NCBI GenBank assembly: GCA_007131745.1
Contig: SLPX01000107.1
Location: forward strand, 1-14,639
Reading direction: 5' to 3'
Source: Myxococcales bacterium
GTDB taxonomy: Bacteria > Myxococcota > Polyangia > HGW-17 > SLPX01
DNA: 14,639 nt
Under the pieces are notes generated by a model. That model saw nothing but the letters and a program-made list of their open reading frames with translations, was not told the origin of the DNA and made no database searches. This document shows positions 1 through 8,158 of the stretch, piece by piece. How positions within the stretch are numbered: the first letter of the stretch is position 1; the number at the start of each line of letters is the position of its first letter. The translations under genes and the position numbers were made by a program.

Positions 1-572
1 AAGAAATGCTGGAAGTTGTCAAACGTTTGGAAAAGCTTTCAGCTGCGTTGACCGGGAGATCCCAGACCAACCTGCTCTCCACGACGTCCCTCGGCGGTTT
101 ACTTTCCGACACTGTGCATCAGTTTAAACTGGGTCTCGAACCGAATATCAGGTTCATAGCGGATTTCGATCCGGATGAACATCACAAGATATCTCAACAA
201 CTTGAAACCGCGGTCTCGGCCCTGCTTGCAAACGCGATGGAAGCAATTGAAGGCGAGGGCGAAATCATACTTCGGGTCGAAAAAGATCATAAAAACAAGA
301 GCATATTGATCACCGTGACCGACACCGGCAAAGGCATTGACGAAGACACTCAATCCAAAGCATTCTTGCCTTTTTTCAGCACAAAAGACTGCGTGGGCGC
401 GGGCCTCGGCCTTCATACAGCGCAGCTTCTGGTGGAAAGAATGGGAGGCTCGATTTCCATCAGCCCAAGAGACAAGGAGCCGGGTGTCAAGGCATCCATT
501 CAGCTTCCACTGGACAAGGAAGAGGCCCGTCCCACGATTCGTATTTCCATCGACGCATTACGACATGGATGA
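1..572 (+). CDS. Sensor histidine kinase, C-terminal catalytic part (5' end outside window)
   Basis: This is the ATP-binding (HATPase_c) end of a two-component sensor kinase, which phosphorylates a His and passes the phosphate to a response regulator. The frame is open to the left edge, so the ATG at position 6 is probably internal; the sensor region and the phospho-accepting His lie outside the window. Counting from that ATG, the N box is LLANAMEAI (Asn76), the G1 box is DTGKG (106-110), the F box is FLPFFSTK (120-127) and the G2 box is GAGLGL (131-136). All ATP-binding motifs are intact, so this half looks functional. The first 15 or so residues resemble the end of a dimerisation helix. The FFSTK plus G-GLGL pattern is typical of NtrB/AtoS-like kinases that partner sigma-54 regulators, and such a regulator begins 42 bases downstream, so the two are very likely a cognate pair. 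The sensed signal cannot be inferred. Confidence 0.9.
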   Translation, partial: EMLEVVKRLEKLSAALTGRSQTNLLSTTSLGGLLSDTVHQFKLGLEPNIRFIADFDPDEHHKISQQLETAVSALLANAMEAIEGEGEIILRVEKDHKNKSILITVTDTGKGIDEDTQSKAFLPFFSTKDCVGAGLGLHTAQLLVERMGGSISISPRDKEPGVKASIQLPLDKEEARPTIRISIDALRHG

Positions 573-614
573 ATTTTCGGCTTTTCGGCCGACGGGCAGG
601 AAACAGGATATCAA

Positions 615-2021
615 ATGTCGCACATTCTCATTGTAGACGATCAAATCGACATCCTCATGTTCCTTGAATCCGCTCTCGGAGATGATCATGAAATATCCAC
701 CGCGAATTCAGGGGAAAAGTGTTTGGCGATGCTGGATGAGGATGAATACGACTGCGTTTTGCTGGATCTTATCATGCCGGGAATAGGAGGCATGAATACT
801 CTTCGTGAAGTGGTTTCCAGGCACAACCATGTTCCGGTTGTCATGCTGACCGGTGGAGGAGACATCCCCACCGCGGTCGAATCGATGAAAATCGGAGCGT
901 TCGATTATCTCACCAAACCCCCTGACATGGACGAACTGCGTTTGACACTGAAGAGAGCGGTTGAAAAGACCGCCATGGAAAGGGAGTTGCAGCGCTTAAA
1001 GGCGGAAATCGGAAAAATCTACGGCATCACGAACATAGTGGGCAAACATCCCCTGATGCAATCGGTTTACAAGCGGGTCGAAATGGTTGCGCCCAGAAAA
1101 TCCAGCGTTCTTATCGTCGGCGAGAGCGGTACGGGAAAAGAACTGGTGGCCCGTGCCATCCACCAACTCGGACCGCTCAGGGACGGTCCTTTCGTGCCTG
1201 TCAATTGTGCAGCCATACCGGACAACCTGCTGGAAGACGAGTTTTTCGGCCATGAAAAAGGCGCTTTCACGGATGCTATGACCAGCCGGGCGGGTTGCTT
1301 CGAACAAGCGAACCACGGAACCCTGCTCCTGGACGAGATCAGCGAACTGAGTCCCAACAGCCAGGCGAAACTCCTGCGGGTGCTCCAGGAAAGAGAATTG
1401 AAAAGAATCGGCGGAACAAAATCCATAAAAGTGGATGTAAGGTTGATAGCATCCACGAACAAGGATCTTTCGGAAATGGTGGAAAAGGGAGAGTTCAGGC
1501 AAGACCTGTTTTACAGGGTGCACGTCGTGCCGCTGAAACTGCCCGCTCTCAGGGAAAGAAGTTCCGACATTCCACTGCTGTTGGGGCATTTTTTGAAGAA
1601 AATCGCCAAAAGAGAGGAAATCGAACCAAAGGAAATTTCCCAGGACGCAATGGACCGCCTCATGCGTCACGAGTGGCCCGGAAATGTCAGGGAATTGGAA
1701 AACCTCGCCGAACAACTCATGGCCTTGGTGCCGGGACCAATCGTTTATACAAAGCACTTGCCTGCGTCGATAATGCAAGATGAAGTAAACCTCTGGTTTT
1801 TTCAAGATCTTGTACTGAGCGGGTCAATAAGCCTGCCGGAAGCGGTGGAAAAGTTCGAATTCGACACAATCGCCCAGGCCCTCGAATTACACGAGGGAAA
1901 CAAGTCACAAGTGGCCAAAGCCCTCGGCATTACAAGGAGAATTCTAAATTACAAAATGAATGCCATGCAGGAAGCCGGAGAAACCTTAATAGAAGGAGAG
2001 GATCATGAACAACCAGCATGA
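615..2021 (+). CDS. Sigma-54-dependent NtrC-family response regulator
   Basis: Transcriptional activator that opens sigma-54 promoters using ATP hydrolysis, controlled by phosphorylation of its receiver. Length (468 aa) and order fit the NtrC/AtoC family. The receiver (about 1-118) has acidic pair D8-D9, phospho-acceptor D51, T79 and K101. The AAA+ domain (about 140-375) has Walker A GESGTGKE (169-176), the sigma-54 contact loop as GAFTDA (216-221) and Walker B LLLDE with D240-E241; FRQDLFYR (294-301) and WPGNVREL (about 354-361) are also family signatures. A Fis-type helix-turn-helix lies at about 428-449. The loop differs from consensus GAFTGA by Gly to Asp at position 5, a change I believe occurs in other active family members. 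An AGGA-like ribosome site precedes the ATG. It sits between the putative cognate histidine kinase and a Ser/Thr kinase whose start overlaps its end. Target genes are unknown; no clear -24/-12 promoter was identified in the window. Confidence 0.95.
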   Translation: MSHILIVDDQIDILMFLESALGDDHEISTANSGEKCLAMLDEDEYDCVLLDLIMPGIGGMNTLREVVSRHNHVPVVMLTGGGDIPTAVESMKIGAFDYLTKPPDMDELRLTLKRAVEKTAMERELQRLKAEIGKIYGITNIVGKHPLMQSVYKRVEMVAPRKSSVLIVGESGTGKELVARAIHQLGPLRDGPFVPVNCAAIPDNLLEDEFFGHEKGAFTDAMTSRAGCFEQANHGTLLLDEISELSPNSQAKLLRVLQERELKRIGGTKSIKVDVRLIASTNKDLSEMVEKGEFRQDLFYRVHVVPLKLPALRERSSDIPLLLGHFLKKIAKREEIEPKEISQDAMDRLMRHEWPGNVRELENLAEQLMALVPGPIVYTKHLPASIMQDEVNLWFFQDLVLSGSISLPEAVEKFEFDTIAQALELHEGNKSQVAKALGITRRILNYKMNAMQEAGETLIEGEDHEQPA

Positions 2022-4800
2022 TTCACTCATAGGACAAACGCTCCTTGGAAACTATGTCATCGAGGAGCCCATAGGACACGGCGCCATGGGAACCGTGTTT
2101 TCCGGGAGACACAGGGTGCTGGGGAGGCGAGTTGCGGTTAAGGTTCTCCGCCATCATTTGATAGCGGACAAGGCGGAACTACAACGCTTCCACGACGAGG
2201 CGGAAGCCATCGCGAAACTGTCACATCCCAACGTGGTCACTATCCTGGATTTCGGAACAACGTCCGATGGAATTCCATGCATTGTCACCGAGTTCATCTC
2301 CGGAGAGACTCTTCTTGAGGTATTGGACATGGAAGGTCCGCTGGAACCATGGCGTGCAACGCGGCTGATACAACAAGTTCTGTCCGCGCTGATCGAAGCT
2401 CACTCCATGGGCATCATTCACCGCGACATCAAGTCCGACAATATTATGATTCAGCGGCTGCAAGACGGGCGGGAGCAGGTGAAATTGGTGGATTTCGGAA
2501 TATCCCTGGTAGAGGGACGGGCCGACAGGGACGCGGGGTTCATATTCGGCACGCCTCTCTACATGTCGCCCGAACAATGCAGGGGCGATCAACTTGACGA
2601 CAAAACGGATCTCTACTCACTGGGAGTCGTCTTCTATGAATTGTTGACCGGAGAACCCTTGTTCGATTTCGACGATCCGTACGATTTTTTAAAGGCCCAC
2701 AAACAAGAACAGCCCCGCAAACCTTCCGAGATCGCCGACCAGGCGATACCGGAAGCCCTTGAGCAAGTGATTCTCAAACTGCTGGAAAAAGACAAGTCAA
2801 GTCGGTACTGTTCAGCACAAGAGGTCAAACAGGCTCTGCATGGTTGGGAAGTGTCTCGGTCATCGATCGACACGAAACAATCCACGTGGAGGGGATCTTC
2901 TCCGGCGGAATCAATACCCGAAAGCTCGGACAAAGCGCTTGAAGCAGTGTACGAACAAGTCTCGAGCGCGCTCAACCGGATTAACATGCCCTCCGAGCCG
3001 CACCGCGTTTTGGTGCTTGAAAAAAACCAGGAAATAGCGTCCATCCTCGTCAAGATGCTTACACACATGGGGGTAAACGTCGTCCATGCGCCTGCGCCCA
3101 GAGCAGCGGAGGTTCTTCTTGCCGACGAATCCTGTTTCGACCTGTTCCTCCTGGCGCAGGAACCACACTCGGGTGAAAGTGTTTCCAGGCTCATGATGGA
3201 GATCCTGAAAAGCGACCCCCTGGCTGAAATCGTGCTGATGGCCGGTTTTTCAGACATTCATGAAATCGGAAAAAAAAACGGCTGGAGGGTTTCGGATTTC
3301 CTGGTAAAGCCTTTCCGCAGCTTCAGAGCTTTTGCGGGACACGTTCGCGCCGCTCTCAAACGTCGCGAAACAAACATTGTTCATTCCACTTTGATACGGG
3401 AAGCCATGAAGGTTTTGGGAAACAACAAGGATCCGGTATCGTTCGAGATTCACAAGATGCTCGAATCGATGTCATCCGTTCCGGCCGCTCTGGTCGCCAG
3501 GGTCTCCGAGCCTGCATGTTACGCTCTCAGGGAGCGTGGACACACTGTTTTGGAAGGTCGGGACAAGGCGACCTTTCACAGACTGCTGGCCCGCCGTGGT
3601 CTCCATGTTGTGCTGCTGGATAGTTCGGTCCTGGAAGACTCCCTTCTTGAAACCACCGCGGATGTAATATCGAAACGCCCCGACCTGGAAGTCATCCTGG
3701 TGGGTAAAGAAGAAGAATTGAAAGAAATGGTGGAAGGTGTGGAACTCGGCGCATCCGATTTTCTGGTAAAGCCTACAGAAGGTCTGGACGTATTGATTCA
3801 AAAAGTGGACTTGGCCGTTTCGCGCAGGGTGCGCCGTCTCAAAATCCGCAAGCTCGCCAAGACGCTGGAGTCCATGGCGGCTTCATCAAAAAAAACAACA
3901 CTCAAAAACAAGATCCGCATGATCAGGAAAGCGCTTAACGACACTGTGACGATGAAAGCGCAACCGGCCGAAGAAACCGGGATATCAAGTGGCGCCGGTT
4001 TGAAAGAAGTTCCCTCGGCCCTGGTCGCGGAACCCGACAAAATGGTCCGGAGTTTGCTCTCCGCCGGTTTAAAGGCGCTGGGCTGGAACTGCATCCCGGC
4101 AGGAACCATTGAGGACGCGGCCCGGGAAATCCGAAACGCTGAATTCGACCTTTTGATCTTGTCCGACACGGGAACAAAATGGAATTGTCGGCTTCTGATT
4201 GAAGATGCGGCCCGTTTTCAATACCGTACTCCGATAGCAACGGTTTTTTCAGAGAAAGACGGAAATCCCCACGTTCAGGTTCCCGGTGAAACACACATCG
4301 GTTTCCTTTCTAAACCGTTTAAGGGTCTGGGTGCGATTCACGATATTCTGCAGAAGGGCCTGAGACGAAAACATGAACTCATGAGTCCCAACACAAGCGG
4401 GGCGAAACCCTGTTCTTCCGAAAGCGCGATGCGCATCCTCGCCGTAGAGCAAAATCCTGAAATATTGCGAAAACTGGAAGATCTCTTCAAGACGGAGAGA
4501 TTTCCAATGTTGAGAGCGGAATCCATGGAAGAAGCACTGCACAAGCTTCAACGCTACGAGATGGACGCTGTCATCGTAAACCTGGATCTCCTGGTCCATG
4601 CAAACGAAAACGTGTTAAACAATACCCGAAGCCTGTGGACGGATGCGCCGTTGCTGTCCTACTCGGACAAAACCGGCAAGGAACAGGCGTTATCAGCGAT
4701 GGCCTTCGGCGCAAAAGCTTTCCTGCCCAATCCTCTCCATAACCCGGAATCATTCCTTTCCCGCTTGAAAGAGCATGGAAAATCTGGAAAATACAGTTGA
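2005..4800 (+). CDS. Ser/Thr protein kinase with four tandem degenerate receiver domains
   Basis: Cytoplasmic-looking Hanks-type Ser/Thr kinase (931 aa); no membrane segment is evident. The kinase domain (about 14-280) is complete: glycine loop GHGAMG (24-29), VAVK with Lys46, alpha-C Glu near 65, HRDIKSDN with catalytic Asp141 and Lys143, DFG from Asp163, and GTPLYMSPEQ from Gly182. A linker leads to four receiver-like folds at about 333-451, 493-610, 670-785 and 809-925. At the place of the phospho-acceptor Asp they carry Ala384, Asp539, Ser720 and Asn859. The conserved Lys is kept in three (435, 589, 770) and is Asn909 in the fourth; the N-terminal acidic pair is lost or reduced in all. 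Only the second keeps both Asp and Lys, and it lacks the acidic pair. A Lys/Arg-rich helical linker separates receivers 2 and 3. The start has a good site (AAGGAGAGG) and overlaps the preceding regulator gene by 17 bases, suggesting translational coupling. Domain edges are estimates from motif reading; kinase identity is firm. Confidence 0.92.
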   Translation: MNNQHDSLIGQTLLGNYVIEEPIGHGAMGTVFSGRHRVLGRRVAVKVLRHHLIADKAELQRFHDEAEAIAKLSHPNVVTILDFGTTSDGIPCIVTEFISGETLLEVLDMEGPLEPWRATRLIQQVLSALIEAHSMGIIHRDIKSDNIMIQRLQDGREQVKLVDFGISLVEGRADRDAGFIFGTPLYMSPEQCRGDQLDDKTDLYSLGVVFYELLTGEPLFDFDDPYDFLKAHKQEQPRKPSEIADQAIPEALEQVILKLLEKDKSSRYCSAQEVKQALHGWEVSRSSIDTKQSTWRGSSPAESIPESSDKALEAVYEQVSSALNRINMPSEPHRVLVLEKNQEIASILVKMLTHMGVNVVHAPAPRAAEVLLADESCFDLFLLAQEPHSGESVSRLMMEILKSDPLAEIVLMAGFSDIHEIGKKNGWRVSDFLVKPFRSFRAFAGHVRAALKRRETNIVHSTLIREAMKVLGNNKDPVSFEIHKMLESMSSVPAALVARVSEPACYALRERGHTVLEGRDKATFHRLLARRGLHVVLLDSSVLEDSLLETTADVISKRPDLEVILVGKEEELKEMVEGVELGASDFLVKPTEGLDVLIQKVDLAVSRRVRRLKIRKLAKTLESMAASSKKTTLKNKIRMIRKALNDTVTMKAQPAEETGISSGAGLKEVPSALVAEPDKMVRSLLSAGLKALGWNCIPAGTIEDAAREIRNAEFDLLILSDTGTKWNCRLLIEDAARFQYRTPIATVFSEKDGNPHVQVPGETHIGFLSKPFKGLGAIHDILQKGLRRKHELMSPNTSGAKPCSSESAMRILAVEQNPEILRKLEDLFKTERFPMLRAESMEEALHKLQRYEMDAVIVNLDLLVHANENVLNNTRSLWTDAPLLSYSDKTGKEQALSAMAFGAKAFLPNPLHNPESFLSRLKEHGKSGKYS

Positions 4801-4839
4801 ATACTCCAACCACCGCCCGAAAGTGAGCATCTCCCGCGA

Positions 4840-7422
4840 ATGCACTTCAAGCACCCATATTACGAAAACTGGCTGACGCAAATTCAGCGACCTGTTCGAT
4901 ACGCGGGAAATGAATACGGTCAAATAAGAAAATCATGGAACGATACGCCTCACAGAATGGCTTTGGCCTTTCCGGACTTGTATGAAATCGGCATGTCGCA
5001 CATGGGATTGCAGGTGCTCTACCACGCGGTGAACGCGCGACCCGACATGCTGTGCGAAAGGGTGTTCATGGTATGGAGCGACATGGAAGAAGCTTTGCGC
5101 TCCCGATCCATTCCACTGGTGAGCCTTGAAAACGCAAGACCGCTTTCGGATTTTCACATACTGGGATTTTCCCTTCAATACGAGCTATCCTATACGAACT
5201 GCCTGGCAATGATGGATCTCGCCGGTTTGCCTCTCAGGGCAGCAGACAGAAGCGATCCCCTGCCCCTGGTGTGCGGAGGGGGACCCATCGCCGCACACCC
5301 GGAACCAATCGCTCCGTTTTTCGATTTCTTTTTCATCGGTGAAGCCGAAGAAATGCTTCCCATGATCCTTGAAAAAGAATCCGTGTGGAGAAAAGAGGGC
5401 ATCGATCGTGAGGAAAGACTCAGGAGGCTTTCGCTGCTTCCTCCCTGTTATGTTCCCCTTATGCACTCGACAACGGAGAGTAACGGATTGATCGTGGTCG
5501 GCGGACAGGACGATCCTCCCGCTGCGCGAAGAACATGGGCGAAGAATCTCGTTACGGACGAGGGCCGCCGGCTGGTGCCGTCGGTTGAAGCAGTGTTTGA
5601 CCGGCTTTCCATGGAAGTGATGAGAGGTTGCACGCAAGGGTGCCGATTTTGTCAGGCCGGAATGATATATAGGCCGGTCAGGGAGCGCTCTCCGCTGGAA
5701 ACCGCGACCGCTCTCAAAAGTGGAGTAACCAACACAGGCTGGGACGAAGTCTCTCTTACCGCGCTTTCTCCTGCGGATCATTCAAGGCTGGAAGATTTGT
5801 TCAAACTTTCAGCGGACGCAGCGCGCGATTGCAACGTTTCGTTATCGATGTCATCCATCAGGGCGTATGGTCTTGGAGACGATTTACTGGACGACCTTCG
5901 CACGGGGAGGGGAGGAGGTCTCACCTTCGCGCCTGAAGCAGGCACCCAACGAATGCGCGACCTCGTAAACAAAAACATCTCTACAAGTGACTTGATCGAC
6001 ACCGTTGGAAAAGTCGCGCAAAGAGGATGGAGCCGGATCAAGCTCTATTTCATGATAGGACTGCCTGAAGAAACGGATGAAGATGTCCTGGCGATCATCC
6101 AACTCGTCAAAGAGATCATCCATTGTGCAAAACAGAAATCTTCAGGCCGGCCGCCCAGGATAACGTGCGCTGTATCCACTTTCGTGCCCAAGCCTCACAC
6201 GCCGCTCCAATGGGCGTCCATGATCGACAAGGACGAAGTGAAGCGCGTCCAGTCGCTCATGCGCCGAGACAGCAGGGGACTCAACATGGGCCTCAGGTTT
6301 CACCCGGCCGAAACCACTTTCCTGGAAGCCGTGCTATGCCGGGGGGACAGGAGCCTCGCCCCCGTCATAGAGGACGCGTTCAAACTTGGTTGCCGTTTCG
6401 ACGGATGGGAGGAAAAACTAAACCTCTCGTTATGGGGAGAATCATTCGAAAAAAACTCTATAGACCCGGCGACCATGTTGAAAGGCCGCATTGTTGAAGA
6501 CCGAGTTCCATGGGACCACCTCGACATGGGCGTAAAAAAGAGCTTCCTGGAAAAAGAGCATCTCCGCGCCATGCATTTCGAGCCCACCAAACCCTGCTCA
6601 GCTTTCGATGAAAAACGCGGATCCATGATTTGTCACGGTTGCGGAGTGGGTTGCGATCTGAAAGAATTGAAAAAAAGGGCCGAAAGTGGGTACAAATCGG
6701 AAAAAAATCACCGGCGCGAAGTTGACCCTACCTCTGAAGAAGACGGTCCCGAGATCCGCTGCAGAATACGCTACCAAGTAGACGGCCCCGCCACTCTTTG
6801 GGGTCACCTTGCGCTGGTCAGAAACCTGCCCAGGGCTCTTAGAAGAGCAGGATTTAAACTTCGATACTCCCGCGGATTTCACCCCAAGCCGCAAATAGTT
6901 TTCCCGCCCCCTCTTCCGCTTGGCTGGAAAGGTCTCGATGAAACAGCAGACGTGAAAGTGGAAGCTTTTCCACCCGCACAAGATGATCTTCTTGGGAGAG
7001 TTGAACGGGCTTGTCCGGAGGGTTTCAGAATAATCGACATATTTCCGATCGATGAAGTAAGTAAGCCGATTTCCAAGATCGTGGAGGGAATGGAGGTCAT
7101 CCTGGACGTGACCACAAAACACCCGCACACAAATGAAGAAATGCAAAAAAAGGTGGGCGATTTTCTGAAAGAACCCGAGATTATGCGAGAACTCAGAACC
7201 GGAAAAAAGATCCGAAGGATTGACCTGAAAACCCTTATTCAGGCTATCAGCGTGGAAAGAACAGAAAATTCACTTCTTGAAAAAAGCACAAAATGGAGGA
7301 TTTACATCACTTCAAATGTTACGTCCGGATCAAAAATCATCGCGTGCGCATCTTGGATTTTCAGCGACATCCTCCATGTAAAAGCCACCCGAACACTGAT
7401 CCTGTCGGACTCTGTCAAGTAG
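4840..7422 (+). CDS. B12-binding-like radical SAM protein fused to DUF2344 (TIGR03960-TIGR03936 type)
   Basis: The N-terminal about 610 residues match the TIGR03960 radical SAM family: PVRYAGNEYG, then ALAFPDLYEIGMSHMGLQVLY near 40-60 (Rossmann, B12-binding-like part), then the 4Fe-4S motif CTQGCRFC with Cys264, Cys268 and Cys271 after MEVMRG. Features of the SAM barrel follow, such as LTFAPEAGTQRMRD. A second cysteine cluster (Cys586, 598, 601, 605) closes this half. Residues about 638-860 match the 'radical SAM-linked' DUF2344 family, including GFKLRYSRGFHPKPQIVFPP. In many bacteria these are two neighbouring genes; here they are one protein. The cluster predicts reductive SAM cleavage, but the substrate is not known to me. 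The ATG lacks a strong ribosome site, yet it is the first ATG in the frame and leaves room for the conserved N-terminus. It follows the kinase by 39 bases, so co-transcription is likely though no functional link is evident. It ends 9 bases before the stop of a convergent gene. Confidence 0.9.
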   Translation: MHFKHPYYENWLTQIQRPVRYAGNEYGQIRKSWNDTPHRMALAFPDLYEIGMSHMGLQVLYHAVNARPDMLCERVFMVWSDMEEALRSRSIPLVSLENARPLSDFHILGFSLQYELSYTNCLAMMDLAGLPLRAADRSDPLPLVCGGGPIAAHPEPIAPFFDFFFIGEAEEMLPMILEKESVWRKEGIDREERLRRLSLLPPCYVPLMHSTTESNGLIVVGGQDDPPAARRTWAKNLVTDEGRRLVPSVEAVFDRLSMEVMRGCTQGCRFCQAGMIYRPVRERSPLETATALKSGVTNTGWDEVSLTALSPADHSRLEDLFKLSADAARDCNVSLSMSSIRAYGLGDDLLDDLRTGRGGGLTFAPEAGTQRMRDLVNKNISTSDLIDTVGKVAQRGWSRIKLYFMIGLPEETDEDVLAIIQLVKEIIHCAKQKSSGRPPRITCAVSTFVPKPHTPLQWASMIDKDEVKRVQSLMRRDSRGLNMGLRFHPAETTFLEAVLCRGDRSLAPVIEDAFKLGCRFDGWEEKLNLSLWGESFEKNSIDPATMLKGRIVEDRVPWDHLDMGVKKSFLEKEHLRAMHFEPTKPCSAFDEKRGSMICHGCGVGCDLKELKKRAESGYKSEKNHRREVDPTSEEDGPEIRCRIRYQVDGPATLWGHLALVRNLPRALRRAGFKLRYSRGFHPKPQIVFPPPLPLGWKGLDETADVKVEAFPPAQDDLLGRVERACPEGFRIIDIFPIDEVSKPISKIVEGMEVILDVTTKHPHTNEEMQKKVGDFLKEPEIMRELRTGKKIRRIDLKTLIQAISVERTENSLLEKSTKWRIYITSNVTSGSKIIACASWIFSDILHVKATRTLILSDSVK

Positions 7423-7431
7423 CGACCTTTT

Positions 7432-7899
7432 TCAATCAAACTGCTTCTTATTGTACATCCACCCTTCGATCAGGTCGACCATGTATTTCTGGAAAGGCCC
7501 TTCCAGTCTGAAAAACAGCCCGGCCAGTTTTACAAAGTTGGATCGCACCGCGGCGGGCACTTCCTTGTACTCTTCAAGCAATTCCATCAACTTTGGGTCG
7601 GCCGTGGTTTCGCCCCGGAATTTTTCCAACCGCCCCATGATTTCCCGCCAAACCGGCTTGACCTCATCGGGGGCCCGATCGTGATGCTGTAAGACCATCA
7701 ATTTCTTTTCATCGTAGCCGATTTCTTCGGATATCCGCAACACGGCCTCATCCGACGGAATCGATCTGCCCTTGCAAAAATTCTCGGCCTGGGTGCGGGA
7801 AACTCCGATCCGCTCACCCAAATCAGCATAGGAAAGCGGAACCCCGCCCGTGCCCGCCGACATTCTGTACCTTTCCATCACTTGCGAAATTTTGTCCAT
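7432..7899 (-). CDS. Small XRE-like helix-turn-helix transcriptional regulator
   Basis: A 155-residue protein with a Cro/CI-type DNA-binding domain at about 22-70: SYADLGERIGVSRTQAENFC holds the two HTH helices and is followed by a segment rich in acidic and basic residues. The C-terminal half (about 78-150) is helical and charged, contains EEYKEVPAAVRSNFVKLAGL, and probably serves in dimerisation or ligand or partner binding; I do not recognise it. Some proteins of this shape are chromosomal regulators and some are phage or toxin-antitoxin repressors; no toxin or phage gene is nearby. The start follows AAAGAGG with short spacing. Upstream are a sigma-70-like promoter (7970-7997) and TGAGT/ACTCA repeats (7930-7952) that would suit autorepression. 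It lies on the same strand as metG, 259 bases downstream of it, and converges on the radical SAM gene. Confidence 0.8.
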   Translation of the reverse strand: MDKISQVMERYRMSAGTGGVPLSYADLGERIGVSRTQAENFCKGRSIPSDEAVLRISEEIGYDEKKLMVLQHHDRAPDEVKPVWREIMGRLEKFRGETTADPKLMELLEEYKEVPAAVRSNFVKLAGLFFRLEGPFQKYMVDLIEGWMYNKKQFD

Positions 7900-7929
7900 G
7901 CATCCTCTCTTTCTGTTTTTATTCTGCTC

Positions 7930-7952
7930 AACTCATGTGAGTTTTTCACTCA
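7930..7952. promoter_or_regulatory. Operator-like inverted repeats upstream of the XRE-like gene
   Basis: AACTCA (7930-7935), two bases, then TGAGTT (7938-7943) form a perfect 6-bp inverted repeat. A third half-site ACTCA (7948-7952) forms another inverted repeat with TGAGT (7938-7942) over a 5-base spacer. Three half-sites in 23 bases lie just downstream of the expected transcription start of the XRE-like gene, where a repressor would block escape. Binding by that protein is inferred from position only. Confidence 0.5.
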
Positions 7953-7969
7953 TTTTAAAGTTTTTTGCA

Positions 7970-7997
7970 AGTATAATTAACAAACAACTAAAGACAA
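7970..7997 (-). promoter_or_regulatory. Sigma-70-like promoter candidate for the XRE-like gene
   Basis: On the - strand, TTGTCT (7997-7992) and TATACT (7975-7970) are separated by 16 bases, matching the -35 and -10 consensus at 4/6 and 5/6. The start would fall near 7963, about 64 bases before the ATG. The operator-like repeats begin directly downstream. This would give the regulator its own transcript, separate from metG. Confidence 0.45.
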
Positions 7998-8098
7998 CCC
8001 CATTATAAAAAGCAGCTTTTCCAGCAACAGGAGGTTGCAATTTTGGTTTTTCGCCCCAATGTGTTAATCAGCCCCCGACATAAGTTGCTTGTCACGCA

Positions 8099-8123
8099 TG
8101 AACAAATAGAATCTGTTTGTTCA
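8099..8123. repeat. 8-bp inverted repeat in the metG / XRE gap
   Basis: TGAACAAA (8099-8106) and TTTGTTCA (8116-8123) are perfect inverted arms around a 9-base loop. The position is 35 to 60 bases downstream of the metG stop. No T-run follows on the - strand, so a standard intrinsic terminator is unlikely. It could be an operator, an RNA 3' stabilising hairpin, or chance in AT-rich DNA. The rest of the 7900-8158 gap shows nothing else I can name. Confidence 0.4.
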
Positions 8124-8158
8124 ATAAATAAAAGGTTCCCTCTTGACCAAACCGGTCC

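Noticed and set aside
4798..4839. The kinase stop codon TGA is in frame with the radical SAM gene and no other stop lies between, so readthrough (or a recoded TGA) could give one long protein.
   Set aside because: Thirteen open codons are unremarkable by chance, the kinase ends naturally after its last receiver, and no selenocysteine or readthrough signal was seen.
7400..7440. Possible bidirectional terminator between the convergent radical SAM and XRE-like genes.
   Set aside because: Only a short T-run is present and no stem precedes it on either strand.
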